Assembly: GCA_964036295.1 (NCBI GenBank)
Contig: OZ038463.1
Span: 23,609,069-23,673,068 of the forward strand
Direction: 5' to 3'
From: Plumapathes pennacea
Lineage: Eukaryota > Cnidaria > Anthozoa > Antipatharia > Myriopathidae
DNA: 64,000 nt
Both the position numbers and the translations under genes were made by a program. The stretch's first letter is position 1, and each line of letters opens with the position of its first letter. Shown here in pieces: positions 35,301 through 45,472 of the stretch. Below the pieces are notes generated by a model. The model did no database searches. It saw only the letters and a list, made by a program, of their open reading frames with translations, and was not told where the DNA came from.

Positions 35301-38300
35301 CATTAGTTCTTGGGCATGCGTCACAATAATTATAGCTATTAAGGTGTAGTGAACTACAAAATAAAGAAACCCAAACAATATTATCATGGAAACAAAGGAA
35401 TGCCCTAGAACAGCAGAATACTTATCTTCCATGAAACTGTGTGGCACTGCCTTCTTCGGTGTTGCTCCGGGTTTGCAAAAACTGCCTCTGGAAAGCAACA
35501 CTGGTGGCATCACAAACTATGATGTCTGGTTGTGGTCCACACCTGGGGCAAATCCATCCATGGTGGTAGTTTATGTCCAGCAGCCTCAAAAATGCATACC
35601 ACGCAAATCGCCAACTGTTGTAGTCAATCAGTTGTCGAAAGGCAAAATTACCGACATCAACATTACGCTGTTGCCAGACGTTGAAGAATGCATGCAGAGT
35701 AATTCTGCAACAGGAAGAAAAAAATAAATTATAACGCACATAAATGCGGCTTCACTCCCATTACACGTGTTTGACTGTATAAATATAAATTGATTTATGA
35801 AAATTATATTATGGATATGACATGTTACTAATTCCTCTAATTACACAAGTATTTGTTAACAGCTATTCACACCATGGATTTGTGCTAATTTGCATACCCA
35901 GTATGGAAAAAAAGGTGCATGTAATCCCTCAGAACTTCATAGCTGATAATCCTTTTACCAATATACAAAAATCCAAACTCCAGACCATCAACTTGCAGAA
36001 TGTTGGTACAACTTGAATTGGAGCATTTCCTGTGAAAAACTGTGCACATGACAAAAAAATACATGGAGGTTAAATGTGCATGTATGTATGTATGTGTACT
36101 GTCGATGTATCACTTGTATACAAATTGAGTGAATACATATATATAAACATATGCATGCATTACAAATGTGAGTATTACAGGAGAATATATATACAGGTTT
36201 GACTGAATTAAATTATGGAAAGTTAAGGTTATTTTGCAATTATTCTATTAGCAATTGGAACCAAGATGTTGCATCCCCATCCATTCTTGGCACTTCTTGT
36301 AGCAAAGGGGTTATTGTATCAACATATCATGCAATCATAACTTCACAATGTCTGGACATCTTGATCTTATGGACTTATAATGTAGGTAGAAAAAAAGATG
36401 CATTAATACTGAAAAATTTAGCTACAGGATATACTAGAAAATAATGAAATAATACCTTTGCAACGGAATGTTGCTGTCATGGAGAATGCTGTAGCAGTTT
36501 GTTGGCACCAACCCATTTCAAGGGGATTGTCAGCACTCCATGGTGAATGACAGACTGGGCAAGGTGTATCAAGCAGTGGGGGTACCACTACATACACACC
36601 AGACTGAAAGGAGCAAACACTCAAAAGCCCAGCCTGAAGGATGTTAGTGATGTAGGGTGGCAGAACAAAAGGAATGGGTAACTTTGAGTGACAGACAGGA
36701 CCACTGACAGGCTGTGATGACTGGGTGATTATTGAAACCATATTGAGAATGGTTTGAGGGACATCTGAGTTTTCAGATTCCAAGCACTGGGTGATATGCT
36801 TCACATGAACACAATTGTGTGTCTCATATCGACATGTGAAGCATTTCATCTTGCTGTGCTCGCAACCCACAAAACCATAGTTGCCATTGCCAGCATCTAC
36901 ACAAACCATGCTAGAGCTTGATGGCAATTCGTGGATCTCGCAATTGCTCTGAAAAAGAAAATCTGACATTATACACACTCTTGATTGTGAAGCTTTCATT
37001 CTCTCTTCTGCATAACTTACCATATTATAACCATGGTCCATCAACACACCTGTTGAAGATGTAATGGGAAGTGATCAATGGAGCATAGTACGTAACTATA
37101 TATAAGGCTTGATCATCAAGTTTAATATGTTGTTGTGAATGTTGTTGATGGGTCATTTGCTTATAGGGTCTGTTTAATACACAAATAGTGGTTCAGTGAT
37201 CTGTGATAATAAAATGGATAAAAGCCATTCTTCCATTCAAACTGAATTGCCTAGCTCAGTGTTCATGCACAATTTGTATTACAGTTGAACATTACTATTA
37301 TGGATGCACCCTTGGGAATAGCCTGGCTGCATTTATAGAGGTTGATGAATTCATACAGTGTGCTGTTGATGTGTAAATGCAGGTGGACCCATTCACCTCC
37401 TCAATAAGCCCAAACAATACCATTCTTGCACAAAAATTACATATTGTGCAAGGGGCTGCTATAAAGGTTTCAAGAATTATGTTGTGTTTGATGAGCTGAA
37501 GAAACTGGATATGCCTAATGCTTATAAACATGAACATATCACATTGTAATCAGACTGGGTAATGGAATAATTGTCTAAAAGGTACATTAGTCACTTCTGC
37601 TCATTTTCAAAGGTGTCTGTGCTTAACTGCATAGAAATATTAGTGTCACAATACCTGGATCTTGAATTGGATCAATGTCATTGATTGTCTCATATCTTTC
37701 CATGAAGAACTTGGCAGCATTACCATGAATACATGTGGTAAACACATGCTGGAAGTCTAGGGAAGAAGGGAAGAAAAAAAGAGGGTGCTTAGGGAGGCAA
37801 AATATACAATATTTTGCATAAAGTACCTAAAGTGCAAGTCACAATTTAGTTTATGAAGCAAAATAAGTAATGATTCAGATAAGCAGTGGTAAGGTAGCCA
37901 AGAAAATAATCCAGGCTTCAATGGGAATTGAACCCATCCTTTGCAATACAGTGCAACGCTCTTTATACCACACTGAGCTATAAAGCTTTTTATGGGAGTT
38001 TTTCCAGACAACCTTGACAACTCTTATAGTTACCGTATAATAAAGTCTTCACCTCTGCAAAAAAAAAGAGGTTTCACCTATGCAAAAAATTCCATTTTTG
38101 ATCATATAGTGCAAACAGTAATAATTAGAAAACTTACCTTCAAAGGTTTGCAACAGCTCACCAGGCAAAGCAGACACCAACTCCATCCCTCTGGGGTTAC
38201 ACGAACAGCAGTACACCCAGTGGCTTGTTCCCATGAAACTTTTTTGATGGCGTCTAACAATCTGGTATTTGTTAGCCTTTTCAAGGAATAAAAAAATATA

Positions 38301-38826
38301 TGATTGCAGAAATAAATAATAAAATTTCTGAATGACGATGAAATTAATCTAAACCGTCCTGCAACAACAGCTAGCAAAACTAGGGTATGTTATTTACTGT
38401 TCGTAGTACAAAACGATGTATGAAGGTACAGTACCCGTACGTCTTTAAATTTATTACCTTCAGAATTGAACCTTCGTCTGGATCAAAGTCTTGCAGGGCC
38501 GCAATTGTCAGAGAACTGTCAAGAAGCAAAAAACCTTTTCCAGTTACAAGTTCCAGCTTGTACGCATCAAGGGCGTCTGCCTCGTGCACTAGAATCGCAT
38601 GTCCAGTGCAGTTGCTTTGCCTGGGAGTTGCGGTCGGCAACTCTTCCTCGTCAGAAACGGCAGTCGAAAACTCCTCAACGTAACTGGAAACATTATCTGC
38701 TTCTGTTTTCGAGCGTTCTCGCCTCACAAACGAACTGGACCTTCTTTTCTTCTTTGGCAGCTTAGAGAGGTCGTACCGCTGAAATTTTTGTCCAAGGTCG
38801 ACAATTCTGAAGGGTTGATCGCTCAT
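32340..38826 (-). CDS. HMGXB3-like transposase-derived protein, about 12 exons
   Basis: Exons read on the minus strand: 38826-38458, about 38276-38138, 37756-37655, 37049-37021, 36948-36456, 36039-35898, 35704-about 35420, 34411-about 34040, about 34062-33770, 33373-33290, 33143-33021, 32539-32340 (stop). Most phases agree. Landmarks in order: a SWIM-like zinc motif (MKCFTCRYETHNCVHVKHI), CPVCHSPW, CPRCGPQPDIIVCD, HPSLLPGIFTMFCPHG, then ICYGFEVMECHESPNVPF, VLVYDNACNLHKYVLNRD, FTVDRLHWKNHTGCS and NSQINEQRNSALKKL. This is the pattern of HMG-domain-containing-protein-3-like proteins; the late Asp/His/Glu blocks resemble a KDZ-type transposase core, so descent from a transposase is likely. The end of the seventh exon is unresolved, and a one-base frame change near 34040 suggests decay or an assembly error. 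Confidence 0.7.
34953..35250 (-). other. Coding-like fragment in an intron of the HMGXB3-like gene
   Basis: Minus-strand segments in two frames (GCTIRNAFRLPGHPRSTVRD, then ELKIVDQELSNVTLREVGRD and ASVKAIERASRQKLGRLRGE) read as continuous protein with one frame change near 35150. I do not recognise the family. It may be a missing exon of the host gene or an inserted gene fragment. Confidence 0.35.
37914..37987 (-). tRNA. tRNA-like sequence (probable pseudogene or SINE head)
   Basis: On the minus strand TAGCTCAGTGTGG fits a pol III A box and GGGTTCAATTCCC a B box with T-arm, and GCTTTA/TGAAGC can pair as an acceptor stem. The anticodon stem TTGCA/TGCAA leaves a 6-base loop (or 8), not the normal 7, so no anticodon is assigned. 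It lies in an intron (37757-38137) of the HMGXB3-like gene. More likely a decayed tRNA or tRNA-derived SINE than a working gene. Confidence 0.45.
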
Positions 38827-39018
38827 GTTTTGCTGTCACAGCCGGCGAAACGGAACAATGACTTCGTTTCCAAGGTCTCTCCGCTCAGCAACCTGGCCTT
38901 GGATTTCAAAGTTGGATAGGCTTCACATTTTGAAGGACATGATACCTCGTTATAGGGCTAAATTTCCACGATGCGCTCCACACGCTTGGGTTTGATTTTG
39001 TTTTGTTATGCATTCCAG

Positions 39019-39240
39019 GTGCAAATGTGGTAATTGCAAGGTTGATCATCTCCAAAATGTCTACAAGACGAAGTGCTGCACGGAAATCGAGCAGTGTGTA
39101 ACGGCTCTCAACACGGAGTTGGTTGTCAATGAAGTCGGCACAGCACCTCCATGCATTACGCTTCATCCCGGCTTCAGGATTGTGTGCGTGGAGCCTTGGT
39201 CCTTTAGATTGGCGGCGGGGAAATATAAAATAATCGAGCC
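39019..39240 (+). pseudogene. P2X7-like cysteine-rich domain exon, orphan
   Basis: After the acceptor TTCCAG at 39018 the frame reads CKCGNCKVDHLQNVYKTKCC, then CITLHPGFRIVCVEPWSF, the Cys/His pattern of the P2X7 intracellular-like domain. It needs two bases (TG) from the preceding exon to make the expected Trp, which is what the exon at 21321-21583 supplies. Similarity stops near 39240: the frame goes on to 39385 but no longer resembles the family, and no donor site is evident. Probably a truncated gene piece. Confidence 0.55.
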
Positions 39241-39389
39241 AAATGCAATGTTACTAGTTTCCAATCCTCTTTTAGTCAAATATCACGCAGCCAAGCCCGA
39301 ATGCTGTGGTGGGTACCATGGGGCTAGTTTTGATGGATTTTTGAGGAGAACTGGGCCCTTATATGATTTTTCCCGCCAAATATAAAGTT

Positions 39390-40440
39390 TCTACGGCGAT
39401 TCAGCTTCATTTTCGTATATTCCAATTAAACCTCGACACACTCATAGATATATGCAAAAACTAAGAAGACACGCTTCTGAGGGAAGCTGCTGTGGCGAAA
39501 AAATGACAACTTGCCTCTCAAAAGAAGGTAAATACTGTATTTTCAACTGTTTTTCTCAAAATCTAAAATTAAAGAACCACACTTCGGTCTATTTCATCTT
39601 TGTTGGGTTGACTGCAAATGGAATGGAATTCCGGCTAGTGAAAATTTGTAACAAAAATTATGTATTTTGGTGGTTCTCAGATGATGTCAGCGAGTTTTAA
39701 TGTTTCATTTCAACTAAAGATGTTATCTCTTCATAAAGTTGATAGAGCATTTTGAGACCCGTTTTTGACACAGATTGTTCAATAAATCAGGAACGAATAT
39801 AAGATTTGAGAAGCGCTGACAACGAATTTGAGGAAATCGCATTGCCTATACCTAACAAAAAGTTCAGTGATAGAGACCAAAACATGCAAGTTTTAGTTCC
39901 TGAAGGATTTGATATTTCACGAAAATCTTTCAACGCTCTGGTGTAGATCAAACTCTACCTTTATTGCAGTCCCAGACCTTTACAACGATTTGTAATACGT
40001 TTATATACTTTACACAGCAATGCTACAATGAATTTTCTCCCGAGAATCTTCTAAGGGACATGCGAACCTTTCTCGAGAATGTTTGATTTGCGATCAATTT
40101 GTCTGTACTCATAACAACCCCCCCCCCCCCCCATATATAAGCCATATAGATGTGTGCCGGCCCAAAGGCTATCATTTTCAAACCTTTTTGGAAATACGGA
40201 AGTAGATTTAGCATTTTTTGGCCAATTTGGTCTAAAATAGGGCAAACATTTTGGAATACAGGTATGACAGCGTTGAAAAATCAAATTAATTGGTCTGAAA
40301 TAGGGTAAAATAATCGTGCAGTTCGGTTTGAAAAAGGGTATGGGTTTTGAGAGCCAGGGAGCACTTCAACCCAAATTTATTAGGAGTACCCCCAAGTAAC
40401 AAGCCCATCAAATGCTCAATTTAATCTTTTCCTGCTGAAC
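39390..40440. other. No gene recognised; 15-base C run
   Basis: No coding frame with recognisable content. A run of 15 C at 40118-40132 is followed by ATATATAA; such a tract is also a place where sequencing can err. Confidence 0.4.
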
Positions 40441-40442
40441 AG

Positions 40443-40757
40443 AAAATCCAGAGGACTCTTGCTCTGAAGGACGTGCAGTGGAGTGAAACGATTAAATAAG
40501 TGGTCGCTCAAGTCCTGCAACTCGAATACACAAGTTCCGAAGAGAATGATTTGTCAGAAGTTGAAGACGAGCAGCAGGTTATCAAGACCTGCCTGGTAAA
40601 AAAGTTGCCTAGGGAAAGGACAGCCCTGAGAAAAGTCAAGCAGGAGTTGAACAGAGCACTCCAAAGAAAGCTCACATCCTGGGCCAGGGGGATGCTGCTT
40701 GAGCAAAGGCCTCACCCAGAGCAGTCCAAAAGGCCTCTGCCATCGGAGGTATGTGAC
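40443..40757 (+). pseudogene. Fragment of a transposon-associated ORF
   Basis: From 40443 the frame reads KIQRTLALKDVQWSETIK, a stop at about 40498, then VAQVLQLEYTSSEENDLSE and KKLPRERTALRKVKQELN. I associate such acidic-then-basic segments (EYTSSEE...KKLPRERT) with multicopy ORFs in coral repeats, without a known function. The in-frame stop and lack of flanking coding sequence point to a dead fragment. Confidence 0.4.
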
Positions 40758-41094
40758 TGAGCAATGGGACAGAGTGGGACCCCATCTCAGAATGCTCTTA
40801 CACCACCATCAAGCACTTCCACACCCAAGAGCACCTCACTTGGACGAGCCAGTAGAAAGCCAACATATCCCCAGAGTTACAGAATATCATTCGCTAGCAG
40901 TGATTAAGCTTTCTGTTCTGGAGATCAATTTTTTTCACTAATTAAAACGAGTTAGGACCTATCTCCAAACTAAGTTTTCTTTCAAGGCCTGCAGGAAAGC
41001 AGGACTGCACCAGTGTAATATGTACAGGAAACTAGACTGGCGTTGCCAGTGATTATCATTACAACACTCATACACTTGCTTCTCAAAGGTTGAG

Positions 41095-41640
41095 CGACCC
41101 TGCATTTTGAGAATGCGCGACATATCTTTATATGCACAATCGATTATGACAGTTTGACCTCGACTCTTATTTCTAATCAGAGGCCACAATTAATCCAGCC
41201 TTCGCTTCACTACTTGTGTTTTCTTTTATTAATTCAATACGTTTCTTCTATCAGGCTTTCAAGTATTCGTGCTCCGTAACAAATATAAAATTGAAAGCAA
41301 GGAATGTCACAAGAGAGATGTTTACAATATTATTGCGGTTTTGTTCAGTGTGTTCAGTCCATTTGTGACTCAATCCTCAGAATTATTTCGGTATTTTTAA
41401 TTTCTGGTATTCAATGACCATTGCGAAAGAAAGGCTACATGATCAAATGAAAGAAACACTTGAACAGGCAATGTACGATATGCAGAAGAATTTTATGAGG
41501 CAACAGATGTCATGTACAGAGTAAAGCATAAAGCGTCATTGTTTTACAGCTAAAGATCACCGTAGCTTTGTTTTCTGTTTTCGCTCTGTTATCTTCCCAA
41601 AAGTATTTCGTGTCGCCACAGAAAGTTTCATTGGGAGTCA
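41095..41640 (+). repeat. Dispersed repeat R1, partial copy
   Basis: Matches about 9735-10260 of the long R1 copy in the same orientation (GCATTTTGAGAATGCG..., CAGAGGCCACAATTAATCC, TTTCGTGTCGCCACAGAAAG) with small deletions. It ends at 41637, directly against a gypsy integrase fragment. Confidence 0.8.
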
Positions 41641-41649
41641 AAGCTAACT

Positions 41650-41915
41650 TCCATGGGCATGAAGGACCACAGAGACCTGTGCTCTTTGCAGAAAGGACTC
41701 TCCAAACGTCCTTGTGCCCCGATAAAGGCATATAATGATCGGGCTCCGATGGAAAGGATTGCTATTGTCGTCACTGGCCCTCTCCCGACAACACAGGAAA
41801 AACAAGTACATTTTGGTAGTGGCTGGTATGGTGTCCCAAGGGAAATCCAGTTAGACCATGGCCAAAACTTTGAGTCAGAGTTCTTCGAGGAAGTCTGCCA
41901 CTTGCTTGACTTGGA
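41650..41915 (+). pseudogene. Gypsy-type integrase fragment
   Basis: APMERIAIVVTGPLPTTQE, the start of a retroviral-type integrase core, is joined with a large internal deletion to YGVPREIQLDHGQNFESEFF, the second catalytic Asp block (LDHGQNFES). Everything between and after is missing. A dead piece of an LTR retrotransposon. Confidence 0.7.
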
Positions 41916-42261
41916 CATCTTCAGTTGGGATTTCAATTCTGATTTCTGGGTCATCCTTTCTTCCCGAGTATAATTTTCTCTTTACTTTGCGGTACAAGCG
42001 GTCATAGAAGATGTTTAACCAATCTTCCAAAGACATCCCAGAGGGTTCGAATGCACGTTCGAAGCGCACAACCGGAAAGGTTTTGTCATCGCACAGCTTC
42101 CACTCATCAAATATCTGGCTGTACCCTTTACAGTGAACTTTCACTCGTTTTCCTTCTTTGTTGACTACTTTCACTTCAGTTTCATAAAGGTGCTTAACCA
42201 AGCAAGGTTTTGAGGTTTGCCTTGTTTCGACTAAAGAATAAAATTCTCGACCATTAAACAC
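41900..42261 (-). pseudogene. Chromo-barrel/MBT-like domain fragment of a mobile-element protein
   Basis: Minus frame from 42261: KVHCKGYSQIFDEWKLCDD resembles the chromo-barrel core (a strand ending in ..YSxxFDEW) followed by ERAFEPSGMSLEDWLNIFYD and KRKLYSGRKDDPEIRIE. I recall similar ORFs as multicopy, probably transposon-borne, in corals. Its end overlaps the gypsy fragment antisense at 41875-41930, so a junction lies there. Function unknown. Confidence 0.45.
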
Positions 42262-43400
42262 TTTGGAGCTCTAACTTCCCCCTTCACTCAAGTTGCCATG
42301 ATCTTTTAATATCTGTGCGCATGCGTAGCAGTATATAATTGGTCTGCGGGAGTCTGGATGCTACTGTGAGCAAATGTTCACTTTACTATGAGATGGCTTT
42401 GATATGAGAGTTGATGCCAGCAAACAATAATGAAACCAAAACCAACCAATCAGCCAGTGAAGCCATTCCCAAAAGCTTGAAAGACATGCTGAAACTGGGA
42501 AGGGAGATCCATGGCACTCATTCAGCATGAGCGTGTATCTCTTCCTGTTTTACATGAACCTCATGGCCTCTGTGAAGCCTTCAAGGCAAGCAGTAAAACT
42601 TCGGTTTTGTTGGCCAGAAATGGATAATCAAGAAATACCTCAAAACAACCCTAGATGCCATCAGGACCACAAAACAAACTGTGGAGCAGCACACCAAAAA
42701 GGTTGTGCAAATGCACATGCTACAGAAAAACTTTGCCAACAAGTTAGAATCAAGCCTAAAGAAAGAAAATAATTTAGATCTCTATGGGAAGCCCCTAAAG
42801 TACAAAAAAAATTCTTGGGTGTTATGGAAGGTGACAGTTACATCACTGTAAAAGAATATATCGAGTGAGATTAAAATATATCAAAAAATGATGGAAACGT
42901 CTGTGGTGCCCAGTCAGATGAGTGGCAAAAAGCAGAAAGCCTTGCCCCCTTTTCCCATGCAAATGGAATAATTAAAATATATTTTGTTTGAAATTACTCA
43001 ATAACACTAAATTGCTGCCCCCAAATTAGTATACCAGGAAAGGCCCTGTTTACAGGCTGTTTCAGTGCCACAAGAAAAAAAAAAAAACATCTTTTAGTCG
43101 GTAAAGAACTAAAATAATTTGAGGGAATGGCATGCGATTTAAAAATAGGCCGCTACGCTGTACCTGTTGCTCTGCCTATTACTAACAAACACAACATGAA
43201 AATGCACAATTGGTGACATGTAAACGTAAATGTTGCTGTCTAAAACCGTTTACTTAGTTGACAGTTCTGTTCGAAAGTTTTCTCGTTTGCTTTTTCATTA
43301 CGCCCTTTTGTATTTGATATAAAACAATTCCCTGAGGGGGCCCCTTTCATAGCTCGTCCCAACGTTTAAGGTAGTCTCACATCAATAAATCTTGCTCTTT
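42262..43400. other. No gene recognised
   Basis: One plus stretch (about 42620-42780) reads TTLDAIRTTKQTVEQHTKK in an open helical frame but has no start and no recognisable family. The remainder is AT-rich. Confidence 0.4.
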
Positions 43401-43411
43401 TGACTTAACAG

Positions 43412-43716
43412 GTAGAAAAGAATTGCTTACAGAACATGCTATCAACTGGAACAGGAGAAAAGTGGAATCGCTCCTCATTGTGCTTGGAAGACGTTTTTCA
43501 AAGGTACTTAGGTAGTACAAAGGTACTAGTATGTATAAAAGAAACAACACAGAAATTAACACATTAAAAGAGTATTGAAAAGGTAATTATTCGTTATATA
43601 AAAGATTACTTTTGCTACGACAGATGAAGTTGCATATAAAAGATGCAAGGAAGAAAGTCGCTGAGCATTTATCTGATCTTCACATTACAGAAGAAAACTC
43701 CTGCCTAACTAAATAA
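43412..43716 (+). pseudogene. Two in-phase exons of an unrecognised gene, beside the transposon insertion
   Basis: Exon 43412-43503 (acceptor CAG at 43409-43411, donor GTACTT) reads RKELLTEHAINWNRRKVESL and continues LIVLGRRFSK; exon 43624-43716 (acceptor CAG) joins in phase as MKLHIKDARKKVAEHLSDLH and ends in TAA. The pattern is faintly like the region preceding the core of KDZ-type transposases, but this is weak. The Ginger-like element entered 142 bases downstream, so it may have cut a gene or a dead gene. Confidence 0.35.
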
Positions 43717-43852
43717 AAAGAAGAAATATTACAGATTGCCGGCAAGGGTTTGTGTGTAAACATTGTATTTCCTTTTCACTATGATTGTTATTGATAATAT
43801 CATCTTTTATATAATTGTAGTTGTTTTTCTAAATTTATTCTGTTTTGTAGAA

Positions 43853-43857
43853 CACGT
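43853..43857. repeat. Target-site duplication CACGT (left; right copy 48449-48453)
   Basis: CACGT directly precedes the left terminus TGTTACGCC and directly follows the right terminus GGCGTAACA at 48449-48453. A 5-bp duplication exactly at both ends defines the insertion. Confidence 0.85.
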
Positions 43858-44069
43858 TGTTACGCCGCGAAATGTAACAATCAACACAAAATGTAACATT
43901 AACGCAAAATGTAACAACTTCCACCACAAAATGTAACATTAACCCAAAGTGTAACAACTTTTGACGCAAAATGTAACAACTCCTTTAGCGCGAAATGTAA
44001 CAACTTTCCGACGCAAAATGTAACAACTCCTTTAACGCGAAATGTAACAACGCAAAATGTAACAATATA
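43858..44069. repeat. Left terminal inverted repeat with iterated AAATGTAACA motif
   Basis: About ten copies of (G/C)(A)AAATGTAACA(A/T), spaced 12-24 bases, fill the left end. CGCAAAATGTAACAAC and CGCGAAATGTAACAAC alternate. The order of variants is the same in the right end read in reverse. Iterated subterminal motifs usually bind the transposase. Confidence 0.9.
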
Positions 44070-44070
44070 T

Positions 44071-44471
44071 GAAGGTAGGGACACCCAGGCCCCTGAGTCA
44101 CACTGCACCCCGAGACACTTATACTCATATGTAAACAACAAAGCAGGCGTGGCCAAGTCGGTTTTGCCTTCAGTTTCACCATGGCGGATCCAAGAGCTCT
44201 CGTGGCTTTCCTGATCGGTTTGATAAATTTCATAGCTGCCAGTTACATTGAACTCCAGGGGGCTTTCATGGTTTTTTACTTAATCTTTGTCAACAAGAGG
44301 ACAGCTTTTGCGTAGAATCTTCTGTTCGATATAATTATTCATTGGTGAAGTTGGAAGAAACGAGAGCGAGGAGAGAGTTGACCCGGGCAAAAGCGGTTTG
44401 TATACAAATTTGACCCTACCCGAGTGGCTCGGGGACCCACGTAACTCGGGTAGCCGGGTGTCCCTACCTCC
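44071..44471. repeat. Inner inverted pair GGTAGGGACACCC (possible nested MITE)
   Basis: GAAGGTAGGGACACCCAGG at 44071 and GCCGGGTGTCCCTACCTCC ending at 44471 are inverted with three mismatches in 19. They lie directly inside the left terminal repeat and bound 401 bases, which may be a small nested element or a regulatory part of the transposon. Confidence 0.5.
44181..44315 (+). CDS. Possible small hydrophobic ORF (44 aa) in a strong start context
   Basis: CACCATGG, an ideal Kozak context, opens 44 codons ending in TAG. The peptide (MADPRALVAFLIGLINFIAA at the start) is mostly one or two membrane-spanning stretches. It could be a real membrane micropeptide of the transposon, a first exon (GTTTTT follows codon ATG at about 44269), or chance. 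No family recognised. Confidence 0.3.
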   Translation: MADPRALVAFLIGLINFIAASYIELQGAFMVFYLIFVNKRTAFA

Positions 44472-45472
44472 GTACAAATAAACCCTAAAGCAACTTGCTG
44501 TTCAAATTGAGGTGACAGGAATAGCCGGCTAATCCAACTGGACAATTGTTTACCATTATGAAAGAGTCGAAAGAGGTGTCCCGGATCAGATTCAAAACAT
44601 TCATGAGGGACAGACACTCTTGTCACGGCTGTGTAGTTTGGTCGACAATAGTAATGTTATTGAAAAAACCGGAATACCAACAAGAGTGGTACAGTGTGAT
44701 GCTCGTGTTTATTTTTCGCGGATTTTCCTTTCTTGCACTTCTCATCTCAATCACAATAACAAAGGCACGCAGTTCCCCTGGGACCCGCTATTATTAACAG
44801 TTGGAGGTTTACAGCTGATCGACCAAGTGAGTGAGCGAATGAACTTTTCCCCCTAACTGCTATAACTCTTTCATTGCTTTGCATTCACGAGTTAAAAATA
44901 CAGTATTTCCCCATTTCATTTTCGGTGTTTAAACACGCCTGATGGCTCGATCTGTAGTAGTCGGGCCGGCACTAACGCATGTTGTGTCTCAACATTTCCA
45001 TAGGCTCCACTTCTGACTTTATCGGGATGGAATTAGAATTTTCAACACTTTCCCCCGACATGTTACCATTGAGCAAAAGGCAAACTGAATTTTGGGTAGG
45101 CGGGCTGATCATGTGAGATTTTTGGGCAGGGCGATTTTCATACGAAAGACTGCGATAAACGGTAAATTAGTTGTCTAGACAGTCGCTTAAATTGTACAGA
45201 GATTACATTGACAACTACGGAGAAGAAACAAAAATGCTAACCGCAGAGAATAACTTTTTTCCCTTAATTTTTCAATAATTGCAAGATGGATCCTGTCTTT
45301 TAAAGAGTGTTAAATAAAATTAGGAACTTTTCACAAGAGAAAACTGTAATCGAAAGCTCGGCGTGTCTAGACATTGTCTGGCGCCAGCTGTATACCGTCG
45401 TCACAGACGTTGATCTGATGAAGGTAATGCTGTATTGCTGTTCTCGCCTTCTCTTGTAGTTTATAGTAAGCA

